Source: Chamaea fasciata
Lineage: Eukaryota > Chordata > Aves > Passeriformes > Sylviidae
Reading direction: 5' to 3'
Length of the DNA: 64,000 nt
Assembly (NCBI GenBank): GCA_029207755.1
Contig: JARCOQ010000008.1
Coordinates: 27,145,021-27,209,020 of the forward strand
Positions within the stretch are counted from its first letter, which is position 1. Each line of letters starts with the position of its first letter. A model generated the notes under the pieces. That model had not been told where the DNA came from and did no database searches. It was given only the letters and a program-made list of their open reading frames with translations. Positions 11,763 through 24,599 of the stretch are shown piece after piece. The position numbers were made by a program, and so were the translations under genes.

Positions 11763-14700
11763 TGACTCTAGCTTTCTGATCAGCTGCCACCTTGCAAATA
11801 ATTCACTTAAAAGCATATTTTTTAATGCTGAAATAGCTACAAGCTAAGGCTCAAATTGCATAAAAATTACATGTATGCTTGAAATCTTTACAACTGATGA
11901 TTCCAGATAAGAGCAGATACTCCATTCTGATCAGCCTTCGGCTGAAAGGTGTAACCACTACCAGCCTTTTGCTGTCAATGAAACATCTTCCCTGTCTACC
12001 AGGATACAACAAAAACATTATGTTGCCATATCAGAGCACAGCAGAACTTTCCTGGAGCCGTAAGGGATTGCATCATATTTTACAGACTTAACTGACTGCT
12101 GATAAATGAACAACAACATTTTTTTTATATGTGCATACTCTACATGAATGATCATGTAGTATTAACATTTAATCCACAACTGAAATACCTGCTTTATAGA
12201 AGTGGAATGCAGAGCATATGGGAAAACAGTCACATATTTGAGGTTGGAACTGAGATGAAAAGTGGGGCTAGGAAAATAAAACAAGCTTTCAAAGTGATCT
12301 CAAAATCTGAGTGCATCTCTTTGGCCTAACCTTGTAGCTGCAAGCTGATAGCAAATAAAATGAGGTTTTTCAGAGGAAACTGAAGTTCCCCTGGAAGTTT
12401 GGCTTCTCGTCATTTGGAGAATAAATTTACCTTTGCCATGTAATTGACCTGCTGCTTCAATTCTCACCTGCTCTTGGAGAATGCCCTTGTCTGTTTGTTC
12501 AAAGAAGGGCTCATTTTATCATTAAGTTTAGATGAATGGTTGGAGCAGAATTTTTTGGTATAAAATATTCATTATGAACAAACTGTGAACTTGTGAATAT
12601 GCATGATTCCCCTTTAATCTGTTTTTTTTAAGAAACATTTCCTTTCCAAAAAAAATGGCAAAAATCGGTCTGCTCAAACTGACCAACAAGACTTAAGTAT
12701 CAGTTGCTGAACAATCTGCGCACAAGCTGCCTACGGGTGTGATTATTTTTCACGTAAAGAATTTGCTGAGAAAACCACAAACGTGACTGTGGACAACTTG
12801 CAATGGACTGAAACTTCCTCAGTAAATTATGTGTTTAACTCTAGCAAGAAAACAGTCTCCAACTAATGGGTGCTTCATGGTTAAGATAAGAGAAAGAAAC
12901 CTGCAAAAAAGAAGCTAGAAAATCTTGAGGATATACCAGAAAACTCCTTCCATACCTGGCAGGTGTGTTAGTTTCCTTTCCTTGCAAGAAAGGGAATTGG
13001 TTATCAGGTTAATACTTGGACAAGTGCATATAAGTGATGGCAGAGAGCAGCTACATTCTTACCATGTGAACATTTCATCACCAGGTGGTTGCTGAGATGT
13101 TTTCAGAGATTGTTGCTGTTTAAAATAATGTCAGTCTAGGGGATTCCCCTGCTGTCATCCAAGGTGTCCATGAATTTTTGCTTTAGCCTTCTTGTTCTCT
13201 CCTCATCTGGGCAATGCTACTTGCCATGTGTCACTTTGGGGTGGCTGATCCTTTGTCCCAATGGTAAGTCTTCTCAAAGCATTTGTGTTGGGGGGGAAAG
13301 GGAAACCCCCAAATTTCTTATATTTCAAAATTATTCTAGGAGCTGTAGAGGAGGGAAGAGTCACCATATTGGTACAACCAAGCTGAAGATAATATGCATA
13401 CATCTCTTTCACACTACTCAGGAGTGGATTTGGGGCAAAATATTGGGAAACGTCCTAAATTCATCTCAAACCCACATTTAGCCATGACTATTCCATGTTA
13501 TAACAAGAATGGCTTTCCAGGTACTTGCTAAACACAAAACAAGTGTGGTGGTGCTTTTTTAGAAGGTTCAACTTCTGACTGAGGGGGCCAAGCTTTGGAG
13601 ATGTTTATGTGCAAGTTGTTACAGTACTTTGAGGTTCATGGCTCCTAGAAACAGTCTTTGAGAGAACAGTGAAGAGAGAAGATGATAATCCTCTTCCATA
13701 AATTATATCTTCATGTTACTTATTTCTTCTTCCCTAACATTTATTAAGTTGCATATGAAGGTACGGAACTTCTCGAGATGCTGACCTGCTGCAAGAAATT
13801 TCTTACTTCTTTAGATATTTTCACTTGAGGCAGTGAATAAGAGTGAAATGTTCTGCTTATGCAATTGCTCCTGGTAATAAAACCTATGGTTCAAATATAT
13901 GCATTTACATTAATGAAAGAAGGTTGCATTGCAAGTAGTGGCAGTTTCCACACTGGTCGTAACTCACCACAGTCCCAGTTCAGCAAGTTTTAATTGATGA
14001 GAGTCTAGCTTTCTCACAGGGAACTTCCAAATCCATCTCATTACTTTTATTAGAAGCGTACGCTGCTAGGAGATACTGAGCTCTTGAGGAGGTACAGCCC
14101 CGAAGAAAACACCCCTCTGAATATTTAGCTTGCAGCCTAGGTAAGCCCAGGGTAAGAGATAAGTGCTCTGATATGGTAGGACCAGAGATGTGTGAGAACA
14201 AAGTCTTGTTTTCCTTCTCCACAGCAAATACGTAATTAAAAGCGACAACCAAATCAGCTGACAAAGTCTGTGATTGTGGGCAACATGGGTCAAGTCAATT
14301 ATGCAGGAAATCAAAACATTCCTTTGACTTCTGAGTGGTGGGCAGGCCTATGCGATTTCTGGAAGGCTCTGAAAGCTTTCTGGGATGTAGTCCTTCATGG
14401 TTAGGGGAAAAAGGATCTCAGGAGCAGGTCTCCATCCTGCTTGTGAGATTTAGGGTGTGCCTCTTGTCCCCACTGCACCCGTATACTCTTGCCTTAAACG
14501 TCTGTGTCATGCTTGCGATGAAGTGGGTGTCAGAGCTGGAGGAGGCAGGGATGTGCTGAAAAGTCATGTGTGTTTGTGAAGTAGATATTTAAGGGATAGA
14601 AATCTCAATTTAGATAGGAAGAAAGAAGGCACCCTGTATATGCTGTAACAAGGGGAGAAGGTTATAGAAAGGGAAGAATTTTACTTCCAGAGTTCATCCA

Positions 14701-16370
14701 CTCTTTTTTCCAGGGTATGACCAGGAACCTTGCATTTGAAAGCTGTCCAAAAACAGAAGCTGTTAAGGACTGCTGAAGCTTCACATTACTGGGTTTTTGA
14801 GATGTCTCCTGTTGCTTAGTTTTGAAATGCAGCCAGTGCTGGGGTAGGTCGTGCAGTTGCAACATGCACATCATTTTTGAGCAGAATATCAACTATATGT
14901 TAGAGAAATCCAGGCAGAGTAGAAGCTGGCTTGGGCACCCGTGCTGCATCTCTGGGCTCATGAAAGTGAAAAATGAAATATTTGACTATCGCAAACAGCT
15001 CCAACACAGTGATCTTCAAAAATGTGTTGTAGGAGCACTGCTTTGCCGCTGGCTGTGGAGAAAGGAGACTGCACTTCTGGAACCACCCCATCCTTTCCTT
15101 CCTCTTCCACTTGCATATTGACCTAGCTTAACTCCCTCTGGCAGGGTCAGGAAGCACATAAGTTCAGAAAGGCTACCTGCCAACTTTCATTTTTCTTAGT
15201 TTAGTCATTCATGGTTTTCTGTGGAAGAAACGCCCTGTTTGGTTGGAAGGTAAACTCATTTTGGCAGAGAGGTAAATTCACAATTTTCACTGTCAAATTA
15301 TGGCTAAAAAGAAAGAGAAACCATTTTTGCATTCCAAGAATTAAACTCGTTAATGTATGTAGCATTACATTTTAGCAAAGTAATCACAGCTGAGCATCCA
15401 AAATGTTGTCTTGAATGCTTGAAAAATTTACTGAAAGTAGAAATGGAAAGGACTCTGCAACATCCTTTTTAAGAGAAGCTGCTAGGAATTCTCATATTGG
15501 GTCAGAAATTCAAGATGTTAAATTTTTTTTATTTATGTGTGATAGATGAATTGTGTGTTTGCTTATAAGAGGAAAATATTCACAATGAAAATTTTCAGTA
15601 GCTTTCGATATTTCAAGCCGTACTTCTGCCTCGACCTGAGCATTTATGATATCCATTATCTGAAGTTCAGGCTTCTGAAGGGCACATGTATAAACATAAT
15701 GTCATAATTCTATGACAGAAATATAAAAATATACATAAGTTATTTGTAGCTATTAAAGAAAAAAAAAAGGTGGGGAGAAAGAGCAGAAAAAAGGAAGCCC
15801 AGCTCCTGGTTCCTAAGCTGTTTTTGGAAATCCTGTGTGACTCTGTACAAGTTTTTACATTGGAAAGGTATCAGCTTTTGTCACCGCCCTTAGTCTTTGG
15901 AAATAAGGCACTGAATGTTGTACAGGTACTTTTTTACATTTAAGTAGAAGTGTGTAATAAGCAGTAAAAAAAGTTGGCAAATGTGAAGTTTCATGAGGGC
16001 TGATTTCCAAGTAGGTTTTCAGATGCTAAATTGTTGGGGAATGCTCTCATTGATCCTTGGTATTCCTGCATGTGAGAGATCTGCCTGAAAACTAGTTTTG
16101 ATGGGTAGTTTGAGTAGGGATATGTGAGAACTCCTTAGGTTTCCGTATGTATGTGTGTGAATTATTTATCAGGGAAGTTGAAATGGATGCTTCATTTTTG
16201 TTTAGTGTAATTAAGACCCTAATATTAATATATAATCAAACATATTGCTTAGGGGTTGACTCTTCTGATTCTCAGCCTCAGCCTGAAGATATTGTCTCTT
16301 TCTTTCCTCTTTTTTCCTCATTAGTAGCTTAGATAGGCATGAAAAATCTTTTGAGCTTAAATAAGAGATC

Positions 16371-16385
16371 TTTGTTGTTGTTGTT
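16371..16385. repeat. Short (TTG)n microsatellite
   Basis: About four to five copies of a TTG/GTT trinucleotide. Minor simple sequence. Confidence 0.8.
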
Positions 16386-17922
16386 CTTGTATAGTTCAAA
16401 AGCAGTTAATTTTTAAGACCTCAAACTTGGCATGTGGCCACTCTCAGCTGGCAAATACACCCTTGCTATTTTTGCTGTGTGTGATTTTTAGTTCATCTGG
16501 AAGCTGCTGCCAAACAACTTTTGTCTAATTCTCCTGCCCCTTGCCTCTTCCTATTGCTCTCCCAAGTGCTCTCATGTGCTTCCACCCAGTTAATGAACCA
16601 TCTGTAAAATGAAGGAGTAGTGCAGTCCTTGATGCCTCTGCTGAATCCCCAGGCCATAATGGCAACTGTGGCGGCTGGTGGCTTACAGAGCCATGCCCGA
16701 GTCGGCTGTGCTGGCAGCTCTGCATGCTCCTCCGACCCACCCCGAGCAATCATCCCATGGATGGCAGAATTACAGGCACTGCAAGGCAGGTCTGCTTTGG
16801 AGCTGTGCTCCCCAGCTGTAAGGTGTTCTACCTCTTCATCATTCCCCTCTGACATCCATCTGTACAGGCAATTGCATCATTACAACCACATCATTTTGTC
16901 TGGCGTTCAACCTGCAGCTTGGGAGAAGATTCTTGTAGCTTCAGGTGCGTGAAAGTAGGAGCTGGCGTGTTTTGTGAGCGGCAGGTGGGAGTTGTTCAGT
17001 GGGAAGGTTAGATGAGATGGTAATTGGGAGAGAGTCTTCAGGCTACTTAACAGGGCAGGAAAATTTGTGTGGATTTTATTTTCTGGTTTAGAGCAGTTTA
17101 GGAAATAAAGGGAAATACCATATCAAAATTGAAATCAAAGGTGGGAATGAGCTATCCAGAGGCAGAGTGTAAACACAAGGAGGCTGGCTTGCACAGTAGA
17201 ATTAAACAGTTATTATTCCAAAAGTTCCTGTTTAAAAGCAAAGGAGGTTTTTTATTATTATTTATTAGATCTATGTTAATGCCATAAAGTCTATGCTGGA
17301 AATTTTCTAAATTAAACTTCTGCAGAAAATATAAAAAAACTCTTACAAATCTTTCACCTTTTCCCCTTGTCTGTCCCCTTGTTTATCAGTAACAGTAAAA
17401 AATCTGTCTGGGAAAAGATGCAGTGAAAATCTAAACAACTCTTCCATCTGTAAAAGGAAACATTATCTCTTTGAAAAACTTCAAATGGCATATCCCTCTC
17501 TTGTGTCATCACACTTATTATATGTAATGTTATGGGAGTATTTAAAAGATATAGTGTATTAATGTAATATATCACAAATATCTTTTTTGGTTTTACCAGG
17601 AGGAGTTTGGTGTGCAGCTGATTCATTGCTGTGTGCGAGTTGCTCGTGTGTCCCTTTCCAGAGCTGAGTGTTATCTGCGCATGGTCCACCCACGCTTCCT
17701 GGCATGCTTGGCAATGCTTACAGTCAAAGGTGACTGGAGGGCCCAAGTCCCTTTGAGATAGAAATACTGTGTAGGTGAGCGAGACAATATCCAGGAAGGG
17801 CAGAAAAGTAACCATTGAGTGACAGTGTGCATTTTAAAAAATAATAAAAATGTTGAAATGGTGGGAGTTGAATGGCAATGTTATTTTTGTTCCCTCAGAA
17901 GACCAGAGGAATAAGGAAGTGC

Positions 17923-17944
17923 AGGCACTGTCAAGGCACTGTCA
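17923..17944. repeat. 11-bp tandem duplication
   Basis: AGGCACTGTCA is present twice head to tail without mismatch. It is a likely slippage product. Confidence 0.85.
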
Positions 17945-18319
17945 TGTTATGTGCGTTGCTTATTTCTCACAAACACAGAAGGGTGAGTTTGTACTGAAGG
18001 GGTAGTGGATTGAATTAAGCAGACAGCACTGGCAGCGTAGCCATAACTTGCTGAGAGTGAAAAAGCTGAAATTGGCAACTGCAAATTAAACACACCAAGG
18101 TTTTTGATATGGTTTTGTTTAAGATAACAAGTGAGACATCTGCAGAAACTGATGTGAATTGTCTAGATTCCCAGACACTTTTTGCATCAGTCAAATTTTG
18201 GGAGTGTGTCTGTCTGCACATGTGATCTTTGCTATGAGTGTCTGGCACAACATGATCATCAGAAGCCGTCTTCATTACATCTGCACTAGGGTCTCTGCTG
18301 ATGTCAGTCATTAGGAGGA

Positions 18320-18337
18320 TTTTTTTTTTTTTTTTTT
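18320..18337. repeat. Homopolymer T18
   Basis: 18 uninterrupted T. No retroposon body was recognised beside it. Confidence 0.95.
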
Positions 18338-19789
18338 CAGTTTTAACAGGACAATGTGGAAAGGATGGAGTTTATTCTTGCTGTGTGTAAATCCTGAAGA
18401 CTGATTGTAAGTTCCTTAGTCCCTTCCCTGCATCCAAGATGGAAGGTTATGAAAATGATGTGGGTTGCAGTATCACTGAAGCTTGGTTGATACTTGTATA
18501 CTTGTATCTCTAATTGTCTTCTCATTGGACCTGTGTTCAGTGGTTCCTTTGCTTCCTTAGCTCTTGGCAGAGGTGGTAATGAGCCGGTTGCAGCTTTGTG
18601 CCGAGCAGGTGATAACAATGAGGATTGTTCAGGAAGAATGGGTGGGACCTTCTGCCTGCCTCAGCTTGTATGATATATGTCCTATACTATTATATGACCT
18701 AAAGGCTTTCTCTCAATCTGGAAGAGAGAAATCAAACCGTTTGAAATCAGCTACTTGCTTTTAGACAAGTATGTATTTGTGCATCTTTAGCTTTCTTAAA
18801 CAGAAAACACACAAGGTAAAAGAGAGGGGAGAAAAAAGTTCACAGCAGATCCATACATATATGATGCTTTCTTTAAAATTTAAGATAATTTCTATCCATT
18901 TCTTCTTATCTACTGGTGGCAAATAAAATCTTGAGGAAAGCAATTGGAAAGAGTGAAGAATTTAGAGATCAGAAAATTGGCAGGATGGGGGATAGATGAG
19001 AACAAGCAAACAAGTAGATGAAGAGCATTTTTGTCTTGGGACTTTTCTGGTTTGCACTAAATATTGTAATGTCTGACTAAGTTTGAATGAATTTTCAGTT
19101 GGGTTGTTAAACTTGACAGTGTGGGCTGCACATTTAATAGGAGAGATTTATGAACTTTACTCATGCAGGTGGTAGACCTGTGTGCCGTTAACTAGAAAGG
19201 AGCCAGCAGCCTTGCTATGAAGCCCTCAGCACCTGCTCAATTGAAGGTCATAATGTGATAAACCCCACGATGCTCCTGATCCCTGAGGAACCTGAAGGAA
19301 AACGGCTTAACTGCTACTGTTAATGTGTGCATTTTCTCTGTATTCATCTTAATTCACCATTCAGTTACCACCCCTAACTGTAGATTGTACATAGTACAAT
19401 TGGTTTTGGTGAGTCTTAACCACCTTTACAGTGCTAATAAGATCTAATTTACCCTTTGTTCTTGTTCATTCACTCTGCCTTAACAGTGTTTTGAATCTTC
19501 CAGTATGAAAATTCAGTCAAATGCATATAAAATGTATTAGGCTGATGGCCTGAGCTTTAGGATTAGAATGCACCCTTTTTTCTGTGTAGTTGTACAAGGT
19601 GCTTTATTAATTTGCTGTTATTTATACGGCTTATATTTTTCTTGTATGTGTTGTGCTGTTGTAATTCTTTAAAAAAACCCAACAATTGTAATTTTTATGG
19701 TCTTATCTTTTACAGTGAATCTCCTCCTTGTGGATTTTTCACTGTTAAAAAGGACATGTATTTTCCACTTTAATGCACCATAGCTAAGT

Positions 19790-19985
19790 TAATAATACTC
19801 ATATGAGGCTTTAGCATTTGGAATCATGCTACATACATTAAATCCTGTAAAATTCTAATCAACTTAGTAAGTATTTTTTCCCACATTGTACAGATGAAGA
19901 AATGCAGTCAAAGTAGTTAAGCTACTTGCCAAACCACAGAGTGAATTAAAGACAGAGATGTGATTGGACTTTGTGGTTCTCAATC
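19790..19985 (-). mobile_element. MIR-like SINE fragment
   Basis: The plus strand shows the MIR core in reverse: ACATACATTAAATCCTGTAA, TTGTACAGATGAAGAAATGC, then AAGTAGTTAAGCTACTTGCC and AAACCACAGAGTG (consensus 'acagatgaggaaactgaggc', 'gaggttaagtaacttgccc', 'aaggtcacacag'). The region after this (GACAGAGATGTGATTGGA) fits the 'gcagagccgggattcgaac' part. The copy is strongly diverged and long inactive. Confidence 0.7.
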
Positions 19986-20259
19986 CATGTTCAGACTAGT
20001 AAACTGTATTGAACCTCTGGGTTCTTTCTGTAATGCAGTACCCAGACCCTTTTTGATTTCTTTGTGTAGAGTGAAAATGTCATTGACAGAAAGACCATTT
20101 GATTTTTCTCAGCCTTGAGAAGAATATGAATTTTTTTAGAACTGAATTTTTTCCATCAGAAAATTGTATGCTGACTTTTATACGTCACAAATCCCATATG
20201 GACTCCTAAATATGGAGAGAGAATAATTATGAGCCCCTTTGTACTGACTCACTTCTCTG

Positions 20260-20275
20260 TTTTTTTTTTTTTTTT
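20260..20275. repeat. Homopolymer T16
   Basis: 16 uninterrupted T in unique sequence. Confidence 0.95.
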
Positions 20276-21295
20276 AACTGCATTTTAAGGATTCAAATGC
20301 TGATTGCCAACATGGTGTATTGCTTCTCTTGTTAGATAATCTTAGCTTTTTAACTGAATACAGCCATGCGCTGCCTTATGATTAATTACATGTACAACAG
20401 GTGTTGATCTTGTTGGACCAAGATTATGAAGTTCTTTGCTATCCAGGTGGTCTGTTTTAATATAAAAAGACCAGTAGCATAATGAGAAAGAAATTGAACT
20501 AACAAGCAAGGGAAAAAATACTTGAATGCATTAATCACCTTTAATAAGCTTAGCCAGCTCAGCACAGCTAATCAGCTGGGAAGTCCTTGCTTTGAAGAAG
20601 CATCAATTGTTGTATACCCAGTAGGGTAAATAAAAGATAAGCCAAGAGCAGTGGGAAGGGTGTTTGTACATCTAAAAGCTTTCAAGATTTTCCAAATATA
20701 AGGCACCTGGTATGATGGTTTTTAAAATTATATTAGTCAAAATGAAAATGCAGTTACCTTTTGGTAATGGAGAGATATGTCATTCAGATATCTCCAGATG
20801 CAGTAGCATGGTAATAATTATTGAAAAGGGTTGGTTATTTGTAATATAGCTCATTTTAATTTTCACACTTTGAAGAGAGCAGTGGGGCTAACTTAAAGCC
20901 CTCTAACGACCTCTGTTCATAAACCCTGAGCTCAGAAATTTGAGGCTAAGATACAATTGCTACGTGGAAAGATATGTGGATAAATCCCTCTCCCTCCCTC
21001 CTCCCCTCCACTGTTTTACATTTCATATACATCAATTCTTTCTATTTCAAATTCTTTGACAGTGAATGAAGTGTCTTGTCTAATGCTTAGTGAACAGCCC
21101 TTTTAGCATAGCATGTATAATTTTTTTTTCTTTCCTTAATGCATAAATATATTTTCTCCTCTTAACTCCTGGTTTTGCAACTCTTACCTGTGCAGTAGCA
21201 ATGGCTACACTTGTGCTGTTGAGGTGTTGTGAGCTACTGGACAATTGCAGTGTACAGATACAAAACAAATGCACAGAACCACCAATGATGGAATC

Positions 21296-21298
<3 letters not shown>

Positions 21299-21327
<29 letters not shown>
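21299..21327. repeat. Homopolymer T29
   Basis: The longest homopolymer in the window, with 29 uninterrupted T. If it is a poly(A) tail of a minus-strand retrocopy, the source sequence would lie to the right (higher coordinates). I see no coding similarity in 21328-21900 that would support this. Confidence 0.95.
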
Positions 21328-21331
<4 letters not shown>

Positions 21332-22503
21332 CTTTAGCAGTACTTCTGTGTTGCTGATATTAGGACAAAATGCTTCTGATTCTGCAGTTAGGAGGTTAAA
21401 ACTCTGCATATTTCAAAGCTATTGCAGCCTTTTTCACGCATATTCCCTCAACATTGCTCTAAGCTGGTAAAGGAAGGAGACGCATCTCTCTCAAACCTGT
21501 GGTGCTTGTGATAGGATTTCCTCAGGTTGTTCAAGTGTCTTTTCCACCACAACTGCTTACAGTCTTTCTTTGCTTCTCCCCTACCCTGTCATTTTTCTCT
21601 TCAGCAATTGAGGCATGTACTGAATTTGTAGTCTTCACCCCTCTATTCTGCTCTTTTAAAAATTTTTTTCATTGAAAAATATTTTCCTTGTTCTCCCATA
21701 GTCTCAAAACAGTTAAACAGATCTTCTACAGACTTTCCAGGCCAATTTACCTTGGGGATAAAACCAAGAAAGCAGTTTCCATGTTTATGTATGAAGTGAG
21801 AAAATGGGATTGCCATGTCGGACCATGCTACAGAGCCATCACCTGAGCTAGAAATCCTCATGTGCTGATATGGAAATGTTAATGTCTGTTCTGAAGGATT
21901 TTCTTAGAAGTGCCATAAAATATTTTAAATATAATAAAATCTGTCCAGGCTGATGCTTTAAGTTAGTGTTGTGTAAAGCGTAAACGGATCTGTGTTAGAG
22001 GCACTTGGGTGCAGTGAGACAGTTACACACTTACCTGGCATCTTGTTTTAACTTTTCCAGTATGGTGGGAATCTAACTATGTGTGTGATCACATCAAGGC
22101 AAAAGCAGCTACTGTTGTTTTCTTCTCATGACTTCCGTTTGGTTACTAGTGGTGGTTATACTGAACTTGGAACATGTCTGTACAAGCAACTCAACACAGA
22201 TGAAGCAGGACATTGATTCTGTAGCTGGATACCTGGGCATAGTCCTTCAGTAGCTAGCATGATCTGATGCTTTTGTAATTGGGGGTACACAACACCTAAA
22301 ATACTGGCAGTATGTGGGCATGTTCAGTAGCCACTTTTTACACAAAGCTTTTGGGTTTTTTTGCAGCTGTCTGACACAGAATTTGGCAGGACTCATGCTG
22401 AACTGACTGAGGAGAAGGTGATCTCACCCTTGTAGTATTTTCGTGTTGATGTACCTCATTCTCCAGTAATGTTGTGATTCGACTGAGGCTGTCACATATC
22501 CCT

Positions 22504-22527
22504 TAACATGTTCAGACGAACATGTTC
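22504..22527. promoter_or_regulatory. Paired p53-like half-sites (candidate)
   Basis: Two decamers, TAACATGTTC (22504-22513) and GAACATGTTC (22518-22527), lie 4 bases apart. The second matches the p53-family half-site rule RRRCWWGYYY at all ten positions; the first misses only at its first base. The unit AACATGTTCAGA is a 12-base direct repeat, so duplication created the pairing. The decamer is also palindromic and overlaps steroid-receptor half-site words. Binding is inference only. Confidence 0.3.
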
Positions 22528-24546
22528 AGATTTGGCATGTCAGGTTGAAATGTGCAGCCAGGATGCTGGAAGGTGAGGAAAGCCTCCAGAAGTTACATGT
22601 TCACTGAAATGACCATGATGTCGTTCAGTAGAAACAGAGTCCTTGCAGGACTCGCCTTACGTTTCATTTAGTAGTTTGGCAGCACTGTGGCACAATCCCA
22701 AGTCTGCAGGAAGGATGTTTCACTCAGGGCTCTCAACCTGAGGACTTCACTCAAGGTGAGAGAGAAGCTGAGAGTAAGAAGGGTGAGGGGCAGTCTGGTA
22801 CATGTGTTAATGCATCTGTGCTGATGACCGTGCAAGGAACGACCTGGATGTTGTGACCACAGATGTTGCCTTCTTCAATTAGAAGAACTGGACTGTGTCC
22901 AAGCTGCTGATAAATGTTGAGACTGAAAATGGCTGGTTCTTATTTTGGAATATCACCATCAAAGTCCTTGATTCATAATTATGATCCTTGAGGCTGGAGT
23001 ACGGCAATTCCGCTTGGGTAATGGGAAGGTAGGGGGAACAGCTGCTTTCCTCTCCCCTTCTCCTCTGCTGAAGTCTACATACTCTCAGCAATTCTGGGTG
23101 TTTTCAGAAAGACACACAACCCACTTGTTTGCTGTCATTAATAATACTGGAATCAAGCATTTCTGTTTCCATGAAATGGGAAAGCATGCTTCTTCTGTCA
23201 TCACATGTTAGATGTGTCAGTCACATCAACTGGGCTTTGTGTTGAACCTCCTACCAGATTGTAGCATTGTTTTATAGTCCTGCATTTGCTTGTACCCTGT
23301 TCAGATAGCATGGAACAAATTTGCTAATAAAGAGCACACATATAAAATGTCTTTCAGAAATCCTTGTCCAAATCCAAAGTCAAATCCTTATGATGTCTTT
23401 CCTCCAAGACATGACTAAGGCAGGATAAGTTACCTGCAGGATAAGTGCAGGATAAGCTATCCAGCACTTTGCCAGAAGACATCAGATGCTGCAGTATTAT
23501 TAGGGACTTGACAGTGAGTTGTATAAGGTGAGGAATTAGTACAATTAGTTTCAATAGTCAACTAGTGTTACTCCAAATTCTCCAGAATCATTTCAGCTAT
23601 CATTCAAGGTATTTATTCAGTGATACAATAAAGCTGAAGTTTGATTGTTCCAAATGAATTTTACTGAAAGTGAGGGAAGAACTAGATGGGATGGAGTAAT
23701 CCCTATCACCCTTACCCTCTTAAGTTTCACAAGCGAAAATGGCCTGCAGTCCTGAGTATAAATTTACTCTGTATTCCCTGAGCAATGCTATAATCATGAG
23801 TGTTGTACATTAAGGGAGATGACCTTAAGCTACCTCCCTCACAGATTACTTTCCTTCCTGCAAGCTCATAGTGCTTGGGAGCATATGTGCATGCTGTCAA
23901 AGCACGATTTCAAGAGAGAAAATAAGGTTATAATGATAATTTAGGTCTTGGCTGTACTCAGATTATTTCAGTAGTGAATCCTTTTTATACTCAATTTTCA
24001 TTAGATTTCTAATGCCCTTTTAGATGCCAAAATTGTCATCTTTTTTCTACAAAATAGATGTGCAATTTGAGAGAGCTAGAAGTATCTTTCTGATTTTGCA
24101 GTGCGTTATAAATCCCTTTTTCTTCCACATGTCCTGCCAAACCTGAAAGTTCTGCAGCTCAGTCAACACATAGATGAATAAAACAGATTGCTAAAAATTT
24201 TTGGAGCCTGTGTACTACTTTCAGAGGTGCCAGAGGTCAAGTTGACCTGTATTCTTGCAAAGGAAGTTAAATAGTAGAACTTTCTTTAGTTGTACAAATA
24301 AAAGAGAACAAGGAACGAGGAAGTGATGTAGCTCAGCAATGATGCAATCAAAAATTTAGTAGTCTCCCAATAAGTAAGATGATTCTTTGCCTCTATTTTT
24401 TAAATAAATATGATCATTTAACGTGTGAAGGTAAAATCAAGACTTCCAATGAGAATGAGTGTGTGTAGTGAAAACTGGCACACTGAGGTGGAATTATGAC
24501 TGAAGAACTTAATGCACTCAAGATGCAGGCAGGAGATAGTCTACAT

Positions 24547-24590
24547 AAAAAAAAAAAAAAAAAAAAAACCAAAACCAAAAAAACATTCAA
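24547..24590. repeat. A22 homopolymer and A/C-rich tail
   Basis: 22 A followed by CCAAAACCAAAAAAAC. This A-run-plus-CCAAAA pattern is frequent in avian intergenic DNA. It sits just left of the recognisable part of the CR1 copy and may mark an older breakpoint, but CR1 elements do not end in poly(A). Confidence 0.9.
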
Positions 24591-24599
24591 AAATCTGGC

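Larger units (their letters stand above)
10870..19780. other. Non-coding sequence, no gene recognised
   Basis: Mostly unique sequence apart from the repeats listed separately inside it. Frames such as 17354-17815 (minus, 153 codons) and 16493-16855 (minus, 120 codons) show no recognisable domain, and no good splice signals frame them. The stretch 19230-19460 looks information-rich (few simple tracts, mixed composition) and could be a conserved non-coding element. This is a visual impression only. Confidence 0.55.
19990..24540. other. Non-coding sequence, no gene recognised
   Basis: Unique sequence with T16 (20260-20275) and T29 (21299-21327) tracts and a C/T-rich stretch at about 20985-21010. 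A short duplicated word (TGCAGGATAAG twice, about 23436-23455) is visible. No exon is supported. The open frame at 21643-21861 (minus, 72 codons) has no recognisable domain. Confidence 0.55.

Noticed and set aside
15700..15725. ATTCTATGACAG as a CR1 3' terminal word
   Set aside because: Only one 8-base match, with no upstream CR1 3' sequence next to it.
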